Assembly (NCBI GenBank): GCA_022570795.1
Contig: JAKUDP010000003.1
Span: 1,612,001-1,676,000 of the forward strand
Direction: 5' to 3'
Length of the DNA stretch: 64,000 nucleotides
Source of the DNA: Sphaerulina vaccinii
Taxonomy: Eukaryota > Ascomycota > Dothideomycetes > Mycosphaerellales > Mycosphaerellaceae
The notes under the pieces are model-generated. The model made no database searches and was not told where the DNA came from. It was given only the letters and a program-made list of their open reading frames with translations. A program made the position numbers and the translations under genes. Of the stretch, positions 20,726 through 31,830 are shown piece after piece; positions within the stretch are counted from its first letter, which is position 1; every line of letters begins with the position of its first letter.

Positions 20726-22392
20726 ATGGCCACTGATATCAAGGCACCCGACACGTCCAAACGAGATACCATCTTCCAAGAGGTTGCCGTCAGCAATGCA
20801 ACCCCGAGCGACGCCAGGAAGGACAAAGCTGTTGAGTTCCTCATCGCAGCAGACAGTGGGAGTGTGGAGTTCGATGAAGCCGAAGAGGCACACGTTCTTC
20901 GGAGGATTGATCGAAGAGTACTGCCACTTATCCTCGGCGCATACTTCTTCCAACAACTCGACAAGAGTTCGTTGTCATACGTCTCCATCTTCGGACTTGT
21001 GAAGGAAGCAAATCTGGTTGGCAAGCAGTACTCATGGCTCGGAAGCATCCTATACTTCGCTCAGTTGATCATGCAACCACTGGTGGCATTCCTGCTTGTC
21101 AAGCTACCCACTGGAAAACTCCTTGGCTTTGCGGTCATCTGTTGGGGCATTGCCGAGACGTTGATGGCTGCGTGCACGGGTTTCAAGTCGCTGGCGGCAT
21201 TGCGATTCTTGCTCGGGTCCTTCGAAGCCTTCATTGCACCAATTTGCGTAGTTGTCACGCAGATGTGGTGGCGTCGCCGGGAACAGACACTGCGTAACTC
21301 ATACTGGAACGCCATGAATGGAGTCACCTCAGTCTTTGGCAGTCTCTTGACTTTCGGTCTCGGCCACATTCACAGCAAGTCGGTACACCGCTACCAGATC
21401 ATATTCATGTTCTGCGGACTCATGACAGTAGTGTTCGGCTGCCTTGTGCTGTGGTTGATGCCGGATTCTCCGATGGACGCGAAGTACCTAACGCAACGGG
21501 AGAAGGTGGTTGCAACTCGTCGCCTACGAGCAAATCAACAAGGCATCGCGAGTCGAGACTGGAAGATGAGCCATGTCATCGAAACAGCCACTGATTTGAA
21601 GACGTACCTCTGGTTCTTGCTCATCTTCTCCATCTCGGTCCCTTCCGGTGGCATTGGCACGTTCGGCTCGTTGATTGTAAAGGACTTTGGGTACTCATCC
21701 TTTGCTGCAATCCTCTTCAACATTCCCTTCGGAGTGATCCAGGTTTTGTTGATCATCGGAGCTGCAGCGCTGTCCAACAAGTTGAAGCGCAAGGGGCTAG
21801 TTATTACCATGATATCGGTTCTTCCAGTCATCGGCTGCATCATCTTGCTAACAGTACCTCGACGCCAGAAAGGTGTGCTTCTGTTCGGCTACTACCTGGT
21901 ATCATGTTTGGCGGCCATAACGCCCATGGTATACGCATGGTAAGAGTTCACTCCTGGGCCAGTTTGAGCTATTCACTGACTCGTAGCCATAGGCATGTAC
22001 AAAACACTGCAGGCGATACTAAGCGCAAGTGCACGTCAGCAGTCATGTTCGCAGGCATGTGCACAGGCAATATCGTCGGTCCTCAGCTGTATAGCGTGGA
22101 CCAAGCACCAAAGTATCGTCCAGGTTTGCTGTCTAATCTTGTACTCTTCGCCTTCACAGGGCTACTGGGCATCCTGATCACGCTGTATCTGGCGATGCTT
22201 AATAAGCGACATGCCCGCCAGCGAGAAGCTCTTGGTAAAGAGGCCAATAAGGTGGATGAGTCGATGCTCAGTAAAGGCGAGCGCAAGGAGCGTAAAGACA
22301 TCGGAGCTGAGAGTGAGGCCGTGATTGTGGAAGATAATGGTTTCGGAGACGTGACTGACCTGCGAAATGAGGACTTCATCTATGTATACTGA
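20726..22392 (+). CDS. MFS transporter, anion:cation symporter (Dal5/Tna1-like) family
   Basis: Two exons, 20726-21939 and 21993-22392, with a 53-nt intron (GTAAGA, CACTGAC branch, CCATAG); 537 residues. After a hydrophilic N-terminus, LRRIDRRVLPLILGAYFFQQLDKSSLSY is the first helix in the form typical of the ACS family. About 12 hydrophobic segments follow; the helix 2-3 loop with LPTGKLLGFAVICWGIAET and the WWRRREQ loop after helix 4 also fit. The second exon holds the last helices (FAGMCTGNIVGPQLY, LVLFAFTGLLGILI) and a charged cytosolic tail. ACS members import allantoate, nicotinate, pantothenate and similar anions across the plasma membrane. The substrate here is unknown. The divergent neighbour is a sugar/polyol-type oxidoreductase. 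Confidence 0.9.
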
Positions 22393-23013
22393 GCTGATCC
22401 GCCGGGACCGCATGGTGATGTGAAGCTTGCCATGTCGCGTTTCTTTTGCCATCGTCCTCGATCACGCTGGCGAAGGGGGAGCTTCAGCTTAGGAACACCT
22501 TCGAATGTAAATGAAGTAGTTCCAGCTCGTATAGGCAGCCCAGTCAGGCTGTGTTGTCTATAAATGTTGATGATCATGCAAGACGATGGACAGCTGAAGT
22601 AAAATCGCGAGATGAAGACGAAATGCCAAGAACGCAATCTCGCTTGAGGGCTCACCCGTCAACCACATCACGTTCTCCCCTTCTTCTCCTTGCTATCATC
22701 AACATCAACATGTCATCACCAGTATGAAGATCACGGAGCAAGTCGCCACATCAATACGCACCTGGTCATCTGCCGAAGAGATGATAGTGAGCTCATAGCG
22801 GCATCTTGCTGTTGCTGCCATATTTAGCCTCGAGACACTCGGCACGTTCTCCAGCGAGAAGAAGCGCAAGGTTAGTGAGTGGAGAGAGGCACGAGGGTGT
22901 CATAGCCGCGTCGAAATATGGTTGTTACATCCATGCACTAGCTATGCAGGTCCTTCGAGCTGTTGGCTTCACTCATCTCGCCCTCAGCTTCGGTGACAGA
23001 CGAGGTCATAGAC
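22393..23013. other. intergenic upstream of the secreted glycosidase
   Basis: No supported gene. The in-frame codons 22963-23013 before the glycosidase start are excluded because the signal peptide begins at 23014. Confidence 0.5.
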
Positions 23014-25289
23014 ATGTTCTTGTTTGCGATATTTCTGCTCCCTGGTGCTAACGCAGCTAGAATTCCCAGCAGAGACATTGACATAGATCGCCATGCCATA
23101 GTCTCGGCGCACGATCCCGTGCGCAAGAACACTTCAAGTCATGCATACGAGACGCCAATGTTCCTTGGGAATGGTCGCTTAGGATTCGGCGCCGACATCA
23201 CAGGACTGCAATCTATGCTCCCGTTCAACACACTCTCCTCCTGGGGCTGGCATAATGACTCACTTCCGACCACGCAGAACCAGAGCTCTCCCGCTGACTT
23301 CCACGGGATCGAGTGGGACGTACACGGAAGGCAGGTCGAGTTCAGTCAACCGAATCCCGATCTGCCAGATATCAGTCAATGGATGATTGCAAATCCGCAT
23401 CGTATCAATCTGGGACGATTGGGCCTAGGGCTAAATAGTACCTGGATTACTGACGATCTGCTTGGACCTGACGCGCATCAGCATCTCGACCTATGGACTG
23501 GAACGTTGACATCCTCCTTTGAGCTATGCGGCGAGCCTGTTACAGTGACTACTGCTGTACATCCTCATAGTGATACAATTGGCGTGTGTGTACGATCTGC
23601 GTTACTCCTCAATGGTACATTGTCAGTACTCATGGACTATCCTTATGCAAGCGGAAAGAATAAGTTTGATGCGCCTTACGTGGGAGTGTGGAACGCGACA
23701 GAAAAGCATCACACAATGGCAAAGGCCGGGCCGCAGAATGTCCTCATACAGCACGATCTGGACGCGACCACCTACTATGACCTGGTGAAATGGCAGGAGA
23801 CCGATGCAACTTTCGGAGGTCCTGATGTCGATACGCACAGATATCACTTGATGCCTGGGGGCTCTGATACATTGTGTTTGACTAGCACATTGTCTCAATC
23901 CGAGTCTGTGGATCAACCCACCACAGTAGGGACTATCTTTGCTGAGACTACAACATGGTGGCAAAAGTACTGGAAGTCTGGCGGGTTCGTGGCGTTATCT
24001 GGACAGCAGGAACTGGAACGTCGAACCATCCTATCGCAATACCTCATGGCCGCGAATACAGTGGACTGCGAGTTCTTGGAGCAGGAGTCTGGACTGATCA
24101 ACAATGGCTGGTATGGCAAGTTTCATATGGAGATGACTGTGTGGCATGAGATGCACTACGTAAGTCACTATCTGAAGTAGATGAGTTTATCACGATACAC
24201 TGGACACTTCGCTGATATACAGCTTTCATATCAGCTACTCTGGGGAAAGCCGCAATATCTGTCTGCTATGATGCCAGGCCTTTACAACAAGTTTTTGCCA
24301 ACATCTCTAGAGCGAGCAAAGGACATGGGCTACACTGGAGCTCGATGGGGCAAGATGTCTGACGAATCTGGACGCAGTGCTCCTGGAGTGTTCAACAGCT
24401 TGTTGATCTGGCAACAACCACACCCCATGTTCTTTGCCGACCAGGAGTATCAACAAGCAGCTTTTGAAACCAAGCCGCATGTCTTGGAGAAGTGGGCAGA
24501 GATCCTAGATGCCACTGCAGAATTCATGTCGTCGTGCGCCTGGTGGAATGAGACCACGTCCCGATATGATCTAGGTCCGCCTCTATATCCTAGCAGCGAG
24601 AACACGGATTCGAAGATATCTATAAACCCGACATTCGAGGTCGCATACTGGCAGTTCGGCCTCCAAGTGGCTATAGATTGGAAGTCCCGCTTGAATCAAA
24701 CGATCCCAGCAAAATGGATTGACGTATATGAACACCTTGCGCCATTGCCTACTGGCCAATACAACCAGACGGAGACATACGTGATCTACGAAGGTATCGA
24801 GAACATGTGGACGACCAGTAATTACAGTAAGTCCAACTCATCTCTCGTCAGCCCACAACTCACTGACTGTGCGACAATGCATTAGCTGAAGACCATCCCT
24901 CAATGATGGCACTCCTCGGGTTCATGCCATGGCTCGCCAACACAACCAATTTCGACCACGCAACATTCGAAAACACCTACGATGCGATCTTGAGCACATG
25001 GAACTTCACGACTAGCTTCGGCTGGGATTTCCCTATGCTCGCTACTGCGGCTCACAAGCTGGGAAGATATGAAGACGTGCTGAAGTTCTTGTTGTATCCT
25101 GATTTCGGGTTCGACGATGTGGGTATGCCTGCTGGAGGTTCGAGAGTGCCGACGCCATACCTACCAAGTAGTGGATCTATACTCATGGCTATTGGTCTTA
25201 TGGTGCGGGATTGGAGCGAGCAACAAGGTGCTCCTCCTGAGGACTGGGGCTTACAGTATGAGGGCTTTCCTAAGGATGGAGGTGGCTGA
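23014..25289 (+). CDS. secreted six-hairpin (GH65/GH95-like) glycoside hydrolase
   Basis: Three exons, 23014-24159, 24223-24826 and 24886-25289, give 717 residues. Introns are 63 nt (GTAAGT...ATACAG) and 59 nt (GTAAGT, CTGACTG branch, ATTAG). The start at 23014 is chosen because it gives a signal peptide, MFLFAIFLLPGANAARI. Features: PMFLGNGRLGFGADITG near the N-terminus of the mature protein, several Asn-X-Ser/Thr sites, an aromatic-rich (alpha/alpha)6-barrel-like second half with GLINNGWYGKFHMEMTVWHEM (candidate catalytic-region Glu), GYTGARWGKMSDESGRSAPG, and a C-terminal region with FTTSFGWDFPML. It looks like an extracellular or vacuolar glycosidase of the six-hairpin superfamily. Exact GH family and substrate are not settled. 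Confidence 0.75.
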
Positions 25290-25528
25290 ACTCACTTCAA
25301 TTAGCTCGGCTATACCCGCCGCTAGTCCATGTTTGTATATCCTCCAAACTCGTAGCACGACCATTACCCTTCCCTTAAGCCTAAGACTTCTTGTTTGACT
25401 CGATTTATATGTGTTTTATCGAGTCGACCGCGCAGAATGTTTTTAGGGACCTTCCAGTGCCTCACAGACGTCGTTATGGCATATTTACCACATAAATAGC
25501 TCGTCCAAATGCGATTTGGTGAGCAGTG

Positions 25529-25995
25529 TCAAATCTGCTGGAATTGAAACTCCTGCACTTTCTTCTTCGAAAAGAACGGATTCATCGCCGCTCTCCTCTC
25601 CGCATGCTGAACATGTCCCATAGTCGAAAAAGCACTCTCATCGATTTCCTGACCAGTCCCAGCGAACCAATACCACAATTTGGACTTGTCGCGATGTTCT
25701 TATGCGAGCCCATCACCTCATCGTAGTAAGCTGGATCATTGATATGGATTTCATCTGGTCCGACGCGGGTTATTGGGCCGTATTTGGCGCGGACAGCGTC
25801 GCATTGCCAGAGCCAGCATATTTGGTAGGGGTAGACGTCGTAGTAAGTTTGATAAATATAGGTTACAGCTGCGAGTTTTGGGCCGGGGATGTGGGAGGTT
25901 CGGTGGAAGTAGAGTCTGTAGATTGCGGTGAGAATGAGGTAGGCGAGAAGTGTAGTGCTGGCTAGGTAGGAGAGCTTGAAGATGTTGTCGCACAT
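25529..25995 (-). pseudogene. cytochrome P450 N-terminal fragment with frameshift
   Basis: From 25995 the frame encodes a membrane anchor (YLASTTLLAYLILTAIYRLYF), HIPGPKLAAVT and an A-helix/beta-1 region with VRAKYGPITRVGPDEIHIN and DPAYYDEVMG, typical of microsomal fungal P450s. After SHKNIATSPN the P450-like sequence continues in a different frame (WFAGTGQEID, then ERRAAMNPFFSKKKVQEF) and ends at a TGA at 25529-25531. The I-helix, the ExxR motif and the heme-binding Cys loop are absent, and no continuation was seen downstream. The fragment is therefore one frameshift plus a 3' truncation, about a third of a normal P450 (near 500 residues). No functional product is expected. Confidence 0.8.
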
Positions 25996-26311
25996 CGTAT
26001 TCTAGAGTGATGGTGATGTGCAGACGAGACGCTATGCGCGATCACATCTCATGTATGGACTTGCTTGGCTGAATTCTCTCGTCAACGGCGTGTAAGCGTA
26101 CCAGGACGGACTTCGCTTGCGCTTATTGCTAAGGTCGTTCATGATGTGCAGGCCCAATGAGATGCAGCTGATGTTGAGCTTACTGCACTGGGTGACTGCT
26201 GCCCTATGCAGACTTTGGCCTAGGAGGATGATGGGGCTGGCTGCGAAAGGCTTTCCGGAAGCGCTTCTTCGCCAAGAGGATCGTGTCTACTACTCCTGCC
26301 GTCGCAGTCAC
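25996..26311. other. intergenic
   Basis: Between the P450 fragment and the kinase gene. No gene or repeat is recognised. Confidence 0.5.
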
Positions 26312-27517
26312 TCATAGAGCCATCTTGAAATACTCATGTCCTAGCACATCTTGCGCAGATAGGCGAGAGTCTGGATCATACTTGAGAAGTCCGCTCAGCA
26401 GATCTGCAAGAATCGTGATTTCTGGTTCCGAGAGTCCGGGAATCAGCTTTCCTCTATCGTAGGTCTTGGAAGCTGCCAGCTCCTCTCGTAGCGAGTGAAC
26501 CTCACTTGCAATGTTCACATCTGCATTGCGAGCTTTCCAGTCTGTCCACCACGGCTCAGATAACTTTCCAAGTAACAAAACCATCGCATGAAGATAATCA
26601 TCCACTTCATCGTCAAACAATGCGAAAAGCTTCCTCCCAGTTCGTATCTCAAACAGCGTGCATCCTAGAGCCCAGAGGTCGCTTGCCTTTGAGGCAGCAT
26701 GTTCGAGGAGAAGTTCTGGAGAACAATAGGCTCTTGGCGTACCTAGCTCACTAGGAGGGTGCGAGGTTTGTAAGGACTCGCCGAGGTCGATCACACAGGC
26801 TTCGTATGTGATGAATTGCGAGGCGGACTTGGTGGACCAGGAGATTGGGTAGACGAGGTAGGCAGGTGCTGAGCGTGGAGGTGGTTTGCCGTTGAGGGTT
26901 GTCACTTCGTTGCGCATGGGCTCGCCGAGAGCTTTTATAACATCCTCCTCAGGCAGTCCATTGAGTCCTGTGATGCGAAGCAGGATGTTGGAGGGTGTGA
27001 AGTCGCCGTGACAGATACCAAGTGAATGAAGAGCGGCCATGGCTTGGACAGTCTGAAGCATGAGATATCGCCTCACTTTTGGGCTGTCGTCCGGCGATTT
27101 CGAGACGCGAGGTCCAAGAACGGGATAGACAAAGCAGAGATGATTTCCATTTGGGCCCTCGACGCGGAAGGTATCGAGAGGCAGACAGATGTGACTGCTT
27201 TCCGCGGAACTAAGTGATTCGAGTTCACACAGTCGCAACTCCGGGCAGTCGTCTTCACTCGAACACTCCGCCATCAGGATCTTGAGAGCCACATATATCG
27301 GTCCGTCTTCGCTGCGCACATCACGACACATCCAGACGTTCGCAGAGCCGCCGCTACCGAGTTTGTGGATCACCTTATATGCGTAGTCGTTGGCTGTCGG
27401 CGATTGTCGGGACAGGTAGTTTATGCAGCTCGCATTAGCAAATTCTGTGTTGTTTGATATATCGTTGTACTGAAGGCTCGCCAAGAAGGCAGCTTCGAGA
27501 TGAAATGCTCCATGCAA
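26312..27517 (-). CDS. SRPK-like protein kinase (Ser/Thr)
   Basis: Single exon, 401 residues. The kinase domain starts at about residue 45: the glycine loop is KLGSGGSANVWMCRD, the ATP-binding Lys lies in IYVALKILMAE, and the catalytic loop is ICHGDFTPSNILL (HGD replaces HRD but the catalytic Asp and Asn remain). An insert of about 60 residues separates this from the metal-binding VIDLGES (DLG in place of DFG). The P+1 region (GTPRAYCSPELLL) and the DLWALGCTLFEI F-helix follow. The split layout with HGD and DLG is typical of the lineage-expanded SRPK-like kinases of filamentous fungi; SRPKs proper phosphorylate SR splicing factors. The N-terminus is short and has no upstream exon that I could identify, so the start is uncertain. 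It is probably active; substrates are unknown. Confidence 0.82.
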   Translation of the reverse strand: MHGAFHLEAAFLASLQYNDISNNTEFANASCINYLSRQSPTANDYAYKVIHKLGSGGSANVWMCRDVRSEDGPIYVALKILMAECSSEDDCPELRLCELESLSSAESSHICLPLDTFRVEGPNGNHLCFVYPVLGPRVSKSPDDSPKVRRYLMLQTVQAMAALHSLGICHGDFTPSNILLRITGLNGLPEEDVIKALGEPMRNEVTTLNGKPPPRSAPAYLVYPISWSTKSASQFITYEACVIDLGESLQTSHPPSELGTPRAYCSPELLLEHAASKASDLWALGCTLFEIRTGRKLFALFDDEVDDYLHAMVLLLGKLSEPWWTDWKARNADVNIASEVHSLREELAASKTYDRGKLIPGLSEPEITILADLLSGLLKYDPDSRLSAQDVLGHEYFKMAL

Positions 27518-27656
27518 TACACGCTTCTACTTAATCACACAACAGGAAAAGCTGATCTGTACACCGCACTTCTTTCCTCGGCCGTAAAAGTTAGGCCAGT
27601 GCAGTAGCCATGTCTCTACTTTGGTATATGCTCACTCTCCGTTCTCTTACTGTTTC

Positions 27657-28916
27657 CTACAACAGATCCCTCTGAATAAACTGATCTCTCAGCGTCTTGC
27701 CCAAGCTTGCCGGGCTCTTTTCCACAGTGACACCAGCGCCTTCAAGTGCAGAAATCTTACTGTCCGCACCACCCTTTCCTCCCGAAACAATAGCACCAGC
27801 GTGTCCCATGCGTCTCCCTGGAGGCGCGGAGATACCAGCGATGAACGACACTACGGGCTTGCCGCGTCCGTCCTTGCCTCCAGTGTTGTACTCCTTCAAG
27901 AATTCTGCTGCGTCTTCTTCCGCGCTACCTCCAATTTCTCCAATCATGATGATCCCATCAGTGTCAGGGTCTGCAAGGAAGACTCGAAGGCAGTCGATGA
28001 AGTTTGTGCCTGAGAATGGGTCTCCACCGATTCCGATAACGAGAGATTGACCAAGTCCGGCTTGCGTGGTTTGGTTTACGGCTTCGTAGGTTAGGGTGCC
28101 TGAGCGCGAGACGATTCCGATGCGGCCGCGTTTGTGGATGAAGCCGGGCATGATACCCATTTTGCATTGTCCCTATCAAAACCGAGTCAGCTTTTGTGCA
28201 GAAGATAGTGTATGAATATGCGGTTGCGATATGAGGAGTGCGTATCAGATCTATACATTGTAATCAATCCCGCCATAGGCAGGTCAGACTCTTCCTATCA
28301 TATGACTTTTGTAAAATGTCTCATCATGCGAGTGAACAGTGAAGGTAGGTGATTAGAGAATTGGTGGAAAGTCGGGCAAACTCACAGGAGCAATGATACC
28401 AGGGCAGTTGGGTCCCACCAATCTCGTCTTGTCCTGCGTCTTTAACATATCCGTAATTCTGACCATGTCGTGCTGTGGGATACCCTCAGTAATGCAGACA
28501 GCAAGAGGAATCTCAGCCTTCAAAGCCTCCTCGATACCAGCAGCAGCAAGCGGCGGTGGCACGAAGATGACGGAGGCATCAGCGCCAGTCTCTTTTCGCG
28601 CATCTTCAACAGTAGCGAAGACGGGGCGGTCGAGATGTGTGCTGCCAGCTTTCTTGGGGTTTGTGCCTCCGACAACATTGGTGCCGTACTCGATGGCCTG
28701 TTGAGCGTGGAAAGTTCCCTGCTTGCCGGTGAAGCCCTGGAAGAGGACCTTGGTATCTTTGGTGATGCGCAGGTTCAGGCCAGTCTTTGCGTAGCCCGAT
28801 GGGTTTCCTGGCGCCTCTTTTGCTGAGATGGTTGCATAGCTGGCCGGAGTGATGGACTTGGTCAGACCAGCTGGTGCAAGAATTGACCTCACGAGAGGTT
28901 GGCGGAGAGACTGCAT
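27657..28916 (-). CDS. LSC1: succinate-CoA ligase, alpha subunit (mitochondrial TCA cycle)
   Basis: Two exons, 28916-28386 and 28172-27657, give 348 residues. The intron of 213 nt (GTGAGT, CTGACTC branch, GATAG) joins CPGIIAP to GQCKMGIMPGF. Start 28916 gives MQSLRQPLVRSILAPAGLTK, a positively charged mitochondrial presequence; an in-frame Met at 29024 is considered too far upstream. The CoA-binding domain has VLFQGFTGKQGTFHAQQ, VGGTNPKKAG and LVGPNCPGII. The ligase domain has GIVSRSGTLTYEAV, GIGGDPFSGTNF and the active-site RMGHAGAIVSGG, with His301 as the expected phosphohistidine. It converts succinyl-CoA to succinate with substrate-level phosphorylation in the matrix, together with a beta subunit encoded elsewhere. 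Divergent from ELP3 with a 180-nt gap. Confidence 0.96.
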
Positions 28917-29096
28917 CTTTTGTACCTCTGCGCGCCGCTGGAGTAGAGGGGGAGAGGTGAGAGGGTGGGTGGTGCGAAGGGGGTAGAAGGAGTGCTGTTG
29001 TCGTGGTCTTGCAGCAAAGTTCACTTCACTTCGTTGCTAGAGCTCCGTTCTCACTCCCGTCTTTTCCCGCTTGCTTGAGCCAAGACTCTCATATGA

Positions 29097-30878
29097 ATGA
29101 CTTCTACCTTGCAACAACTCATCTTCACAGCAGAAATGGCCACAATGACTGTGACAGAGACGCGGCACAAGCGTCTCCCCAAAGCAGTACGAGAGAAGCT
29201 GCCACCGGAGAATGAACGATACGTGCGATGTTGTGCAGACATTGCCAACTACCTGGTCGAGGACTTTGAAGCGTCTCAGCAGCCCGATGCGAAGAAGAAG
29301 AAGAAGGACTTGAACCTCAATTCGTTAAGAGGCTCCTTCTCCAAGAAGCATTACTTGTCCAGACAGCCGCCTCTCACAGACATCATCGCCGCTGTGCCCG
29401 AGCAGTACAAGAAGTACATCCTCCCGAAGTTGATCGCAAAGCCCATCCGAAGCGCAAGTGGGATCGCAGTCGTGGCTGTCATGTGCAAACCGCATCGATG
29501 CCCTCACATCGCCTACACAGGCAATATCTGTGTCTACTGCCCTGGTGGCCCAGACTCCGACTTCGAATACAGCACACAATCCTACACTGGCTACGAACCG
29601 ACGAGTATGAGAGCCATAAGAGCACGATACGACCCGTTTGAGCAAGCAAGAGGAAGAGTAGATCAGATACGGAATCTAGGACACAGTGTCGACAAGGTTG
29701 AGTACATCATCATGGGAGGCACTTTCATGTCACTCTCGCCCAAGTACCGCGAGACATTCATCTCACAACTCCACAACGCTCTGTCAGGCTACTCTACCTC
29801 GCAAGTCGACGAAGCCGTCCTAGCAGGTGAGCAAAGCACAACCAAGTGTGTTGGTATCACAATCGAGACAAGACCGGACTATTGCCTCCCACCACATCTC
29901 TCAGACATGCTACGATATGGCTGTACGAGACTAGAAGTCGGAGTACAGAGCTTATACGAAGACGTCGCGAGAGACACCAATCGCGGCCACACAGTCAAAG
30001 CCGTCTGCGAGACCTTCTGCCAAAGCAAAGACGCTGGCTTCAAAGTCGTCTCACACATGATGCCCGACTTGCCAAATGTAGGTCTCGAACGCGATCTCTT
30101 CCAATTTCAAGAATATTTCTCCAACCCTGCTTTCCGCACCGATGGTCTCAAAATCTATCCTACTCTCGTCATTCGAGGAACAGGACTTTACGAATTGTGG
30201 AGGACAGGACGATATAAGAACTACACACCAAATGTTCTGATCGATATCGTGGCGAGGATATTGGCGCTCATACCTCCTTGGACGAGGATTTATCGTGTAC
30301 AAAGAGATATCCCCATGCCGCTTGTGACTTCTGGTGTTGAGAACGGAAATCTGAGAGAGTTGGCACTTGCGAGAATGAAGGACTTCGGAACAACGTGTCG
30401 AGATGTCAGGACGAGAGAAGTTGGAATCAATGAAGTGAAACACAAAATTCGGCCGAATCAAGTCGAATTGGTACGACGAGATTATGTTGCGAACGGAGGT
30501 TGGGAGACCTTTTTGGCATACGAGGATCCAAAGCAGGATATCTTGATTGCACTGCTCAGACTACGCAAATGTTCGGAGAAGTACACTTACCGTGAGGAAC
30601 TCACTGGACAACAATCAAGTCTGGTTAGGGAATTGCATGTCTACGGCAGTGCTGTCCCGATTCACGAAAGAGTCAAGGGCAAGTCGCAGCATCAAGGCTA
30701 TGGTACGCTTTTGATGCAGGAGGCTGAGAGGATCGCGCGAGACGAACACGGCAGTAAGAAGATTGCCATCATCTCTGGTGTTGGTGTGAGAGGATACTAC
30801 AGAAGGCTAGGGTACTGGCTTGATGGACCTTATATGAGCAAGTGGCTTGAGGGGGATGTGGATAGTGACGATGAATGA
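29097..30878 (+). CDS. ELP3: Elongator complex catalytic subunit Elp3 (tRNA U34 modification)
   Basis: Single exon of 593 residues from 29097; an in-frame Met 13 codons later (29136, MATMTVTETRHKR) is an equally likely start. It has the radical-SAM domain with Cys135, Cys145 and Cys148 in RCPHIAYTGNICVYCPGG, followed by GYEPTSMRAIRARYDP, IIMGGTFMSL and GITIETRPDYC, and the C-terminal acetyltransferase domain with RELHVYGSAVPI and HQGYGTLLMQEAERIARDE. All metal ligands and the acetyl-CoA loop are intact. Elp3 makes the carboxymethyl group on wobble uridines of tRNA within the six-subunit Elongator complex; the same complex was first linked to transcription elongation. Divergent from LSC1. Confidence 0.97.
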   Translation: MTSTLQQLIFTAEMATMTVTETRHKRLPKAVREKLPPENERYVRCCADIANYLVEDFEASQQPDAKKKKKDLNLNSLRGSFSKKHYLSRQPPLTDIIAAVPEQYKKYILPKLIAKPIRSASGIAVVAVMCKPHRCPHIAYTGNICVYCPGGPDSDFEYSTQSYTGYEPTSMRAIRARYDPFEQARGRVDQIRNLGHSVDKVEYIIMGGTFMSLSPKYRETFISQLHNALSGYSTSQVDEAVLAGEQSTTKCVGITIETRPDYCLPPHLSDMLRYGCTRLEVGVQSLYEDVARDTNRGHTVKAVCETFCQSKDAGFKVVSHMMPDLPNVGLERDLFQFQEYFSNPAFRTDGLKIYPTLVIRGTGLYELWRTGRYKNYTPNVLIDIVARILALIPPWTRIYRVQRDIPMPLVTSGVENGNLRELALARMKDFGTTCRDVRTREVGINEVKHKIRPNQVELVRRDYVANGGWETFLAYEDPKQDILIALLRLRKCSEKYTYREELTGQQSSLVRELHVYGSAVPIHERVKGKSQHQGYGTLLMQEAERIARDEHGSKKIAIISGVGVRGYYRRLGYWLDGPYMSKWLEGDVDSDDE

Positions 30879-31830
30879 GCGAGCGACGGGAGGAGATGAC
30901 ATGAAGTTATGATACCCAATACGAATGCTGTGCATGGAATGAGGAAGGTAGGCCGGCCGACGATAACCAGGTTTGAACCCTGGAAAGTGAGATCTGAAGA
31001 TAGATAGATCTCACCAGGAGAAGCTTGATCACACTCGAGGTGACGAGTTGAACATCTTTCCACAGCGCACGAACCGTCCACGACATTGACATTAGATACG
31101 AACCAAGCTTCGAAGCATGGGCACATATTCGAAGCGATTCGGATCCTCCGCGGTCATGGCTGTGTGGATATTGAACCTGGAAACAAACGCGATCTGGAGG
31201 GAATACTCTAAAGAGATCTTAGGTGACGAGCTGATTTATGCGGATAGGTTGCAGCAGATTCGGGAGGATAGCTTCAGAGCTCGTATAGTACTTGCTAACC
31301 TTCGGTATGTGGTCTGTGTAAGTTGCCAATCTAGGCTGACGCAGCTGAAGGCGCCTGGGGGAGGGGAAGAGGAGAGGGAAGGAAGAAAGAAGAAGTTGCA
31401 GGTAGCATAGGCGATCGGTGAAAAGGTGTAGAGAAAGCAAAATGGAACATTAGCAGTCGGTCCAGATGTACTGTAACGCTCTTGGAAAGTGTAACAGTGA
31501 CCGGAAGCCGCCCTTTGAGACAGATCAGATAGATCACAGACATTTAATAAATCGATATGTACTCACTGCCTTCGCTTTCGATGTTTTTGTTGTCAGCGGA
31601 ATGGACTCCGGCCTTGGCAGGGCAAGAGATATACCTTGCTCAAACCTGCGCATCTACATCGTTTCATTAACATCAACCTCTCTCATTTCTGTGCATAGGA
31701 ACGCCGCGAGAGGGTGACAGCTTTGCAGCAAGGTGTTGCTACATAGTCAGCTTTCGTTAAGCTGACCATGTTATAGCCTTCGAGATGGCGAGGAGATATC
31801 TGATCCTCTCCTTGACTGCTCGCGACCGCC
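30879..31830. other. intergenic with hairpins and a purine tract
   Basis: About 950 nt without a supported gene. It holds two adjacent hairpins (30967-31014) just after ELP3 and a G/A-only tract at about 31355-31397. The frame 31117-31410 (+) ends in the purine tract and is not called. Confidence 0.5.
30967..31014. other. two adjacent perfect hairpins downstream of ELP3
   Basis: A 5-bp stem with 7-nt loop (30967-30983) is followed three bases on by a 9-bp perfect stem, GTGAGATCT pairing with AGATCTCAC, with a 10-nt loop (30987-31014). They lie about 90 nt past the ELP3 stop and could be 3' UTR structure. Read on the minus strand, the first hairpin resembles a tRNA T-arm, but no tRNA can be folded around it. 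Confidence 0.45.

Noticed and set aside
30950..31080. A minus-strand tRNA around the T-arm-like hairpin
   Set aside because: No D-arm, anticodon arm or matching acceptor strand could be placed 5' of it; the neighbouring stem is 9 bp, not 5.
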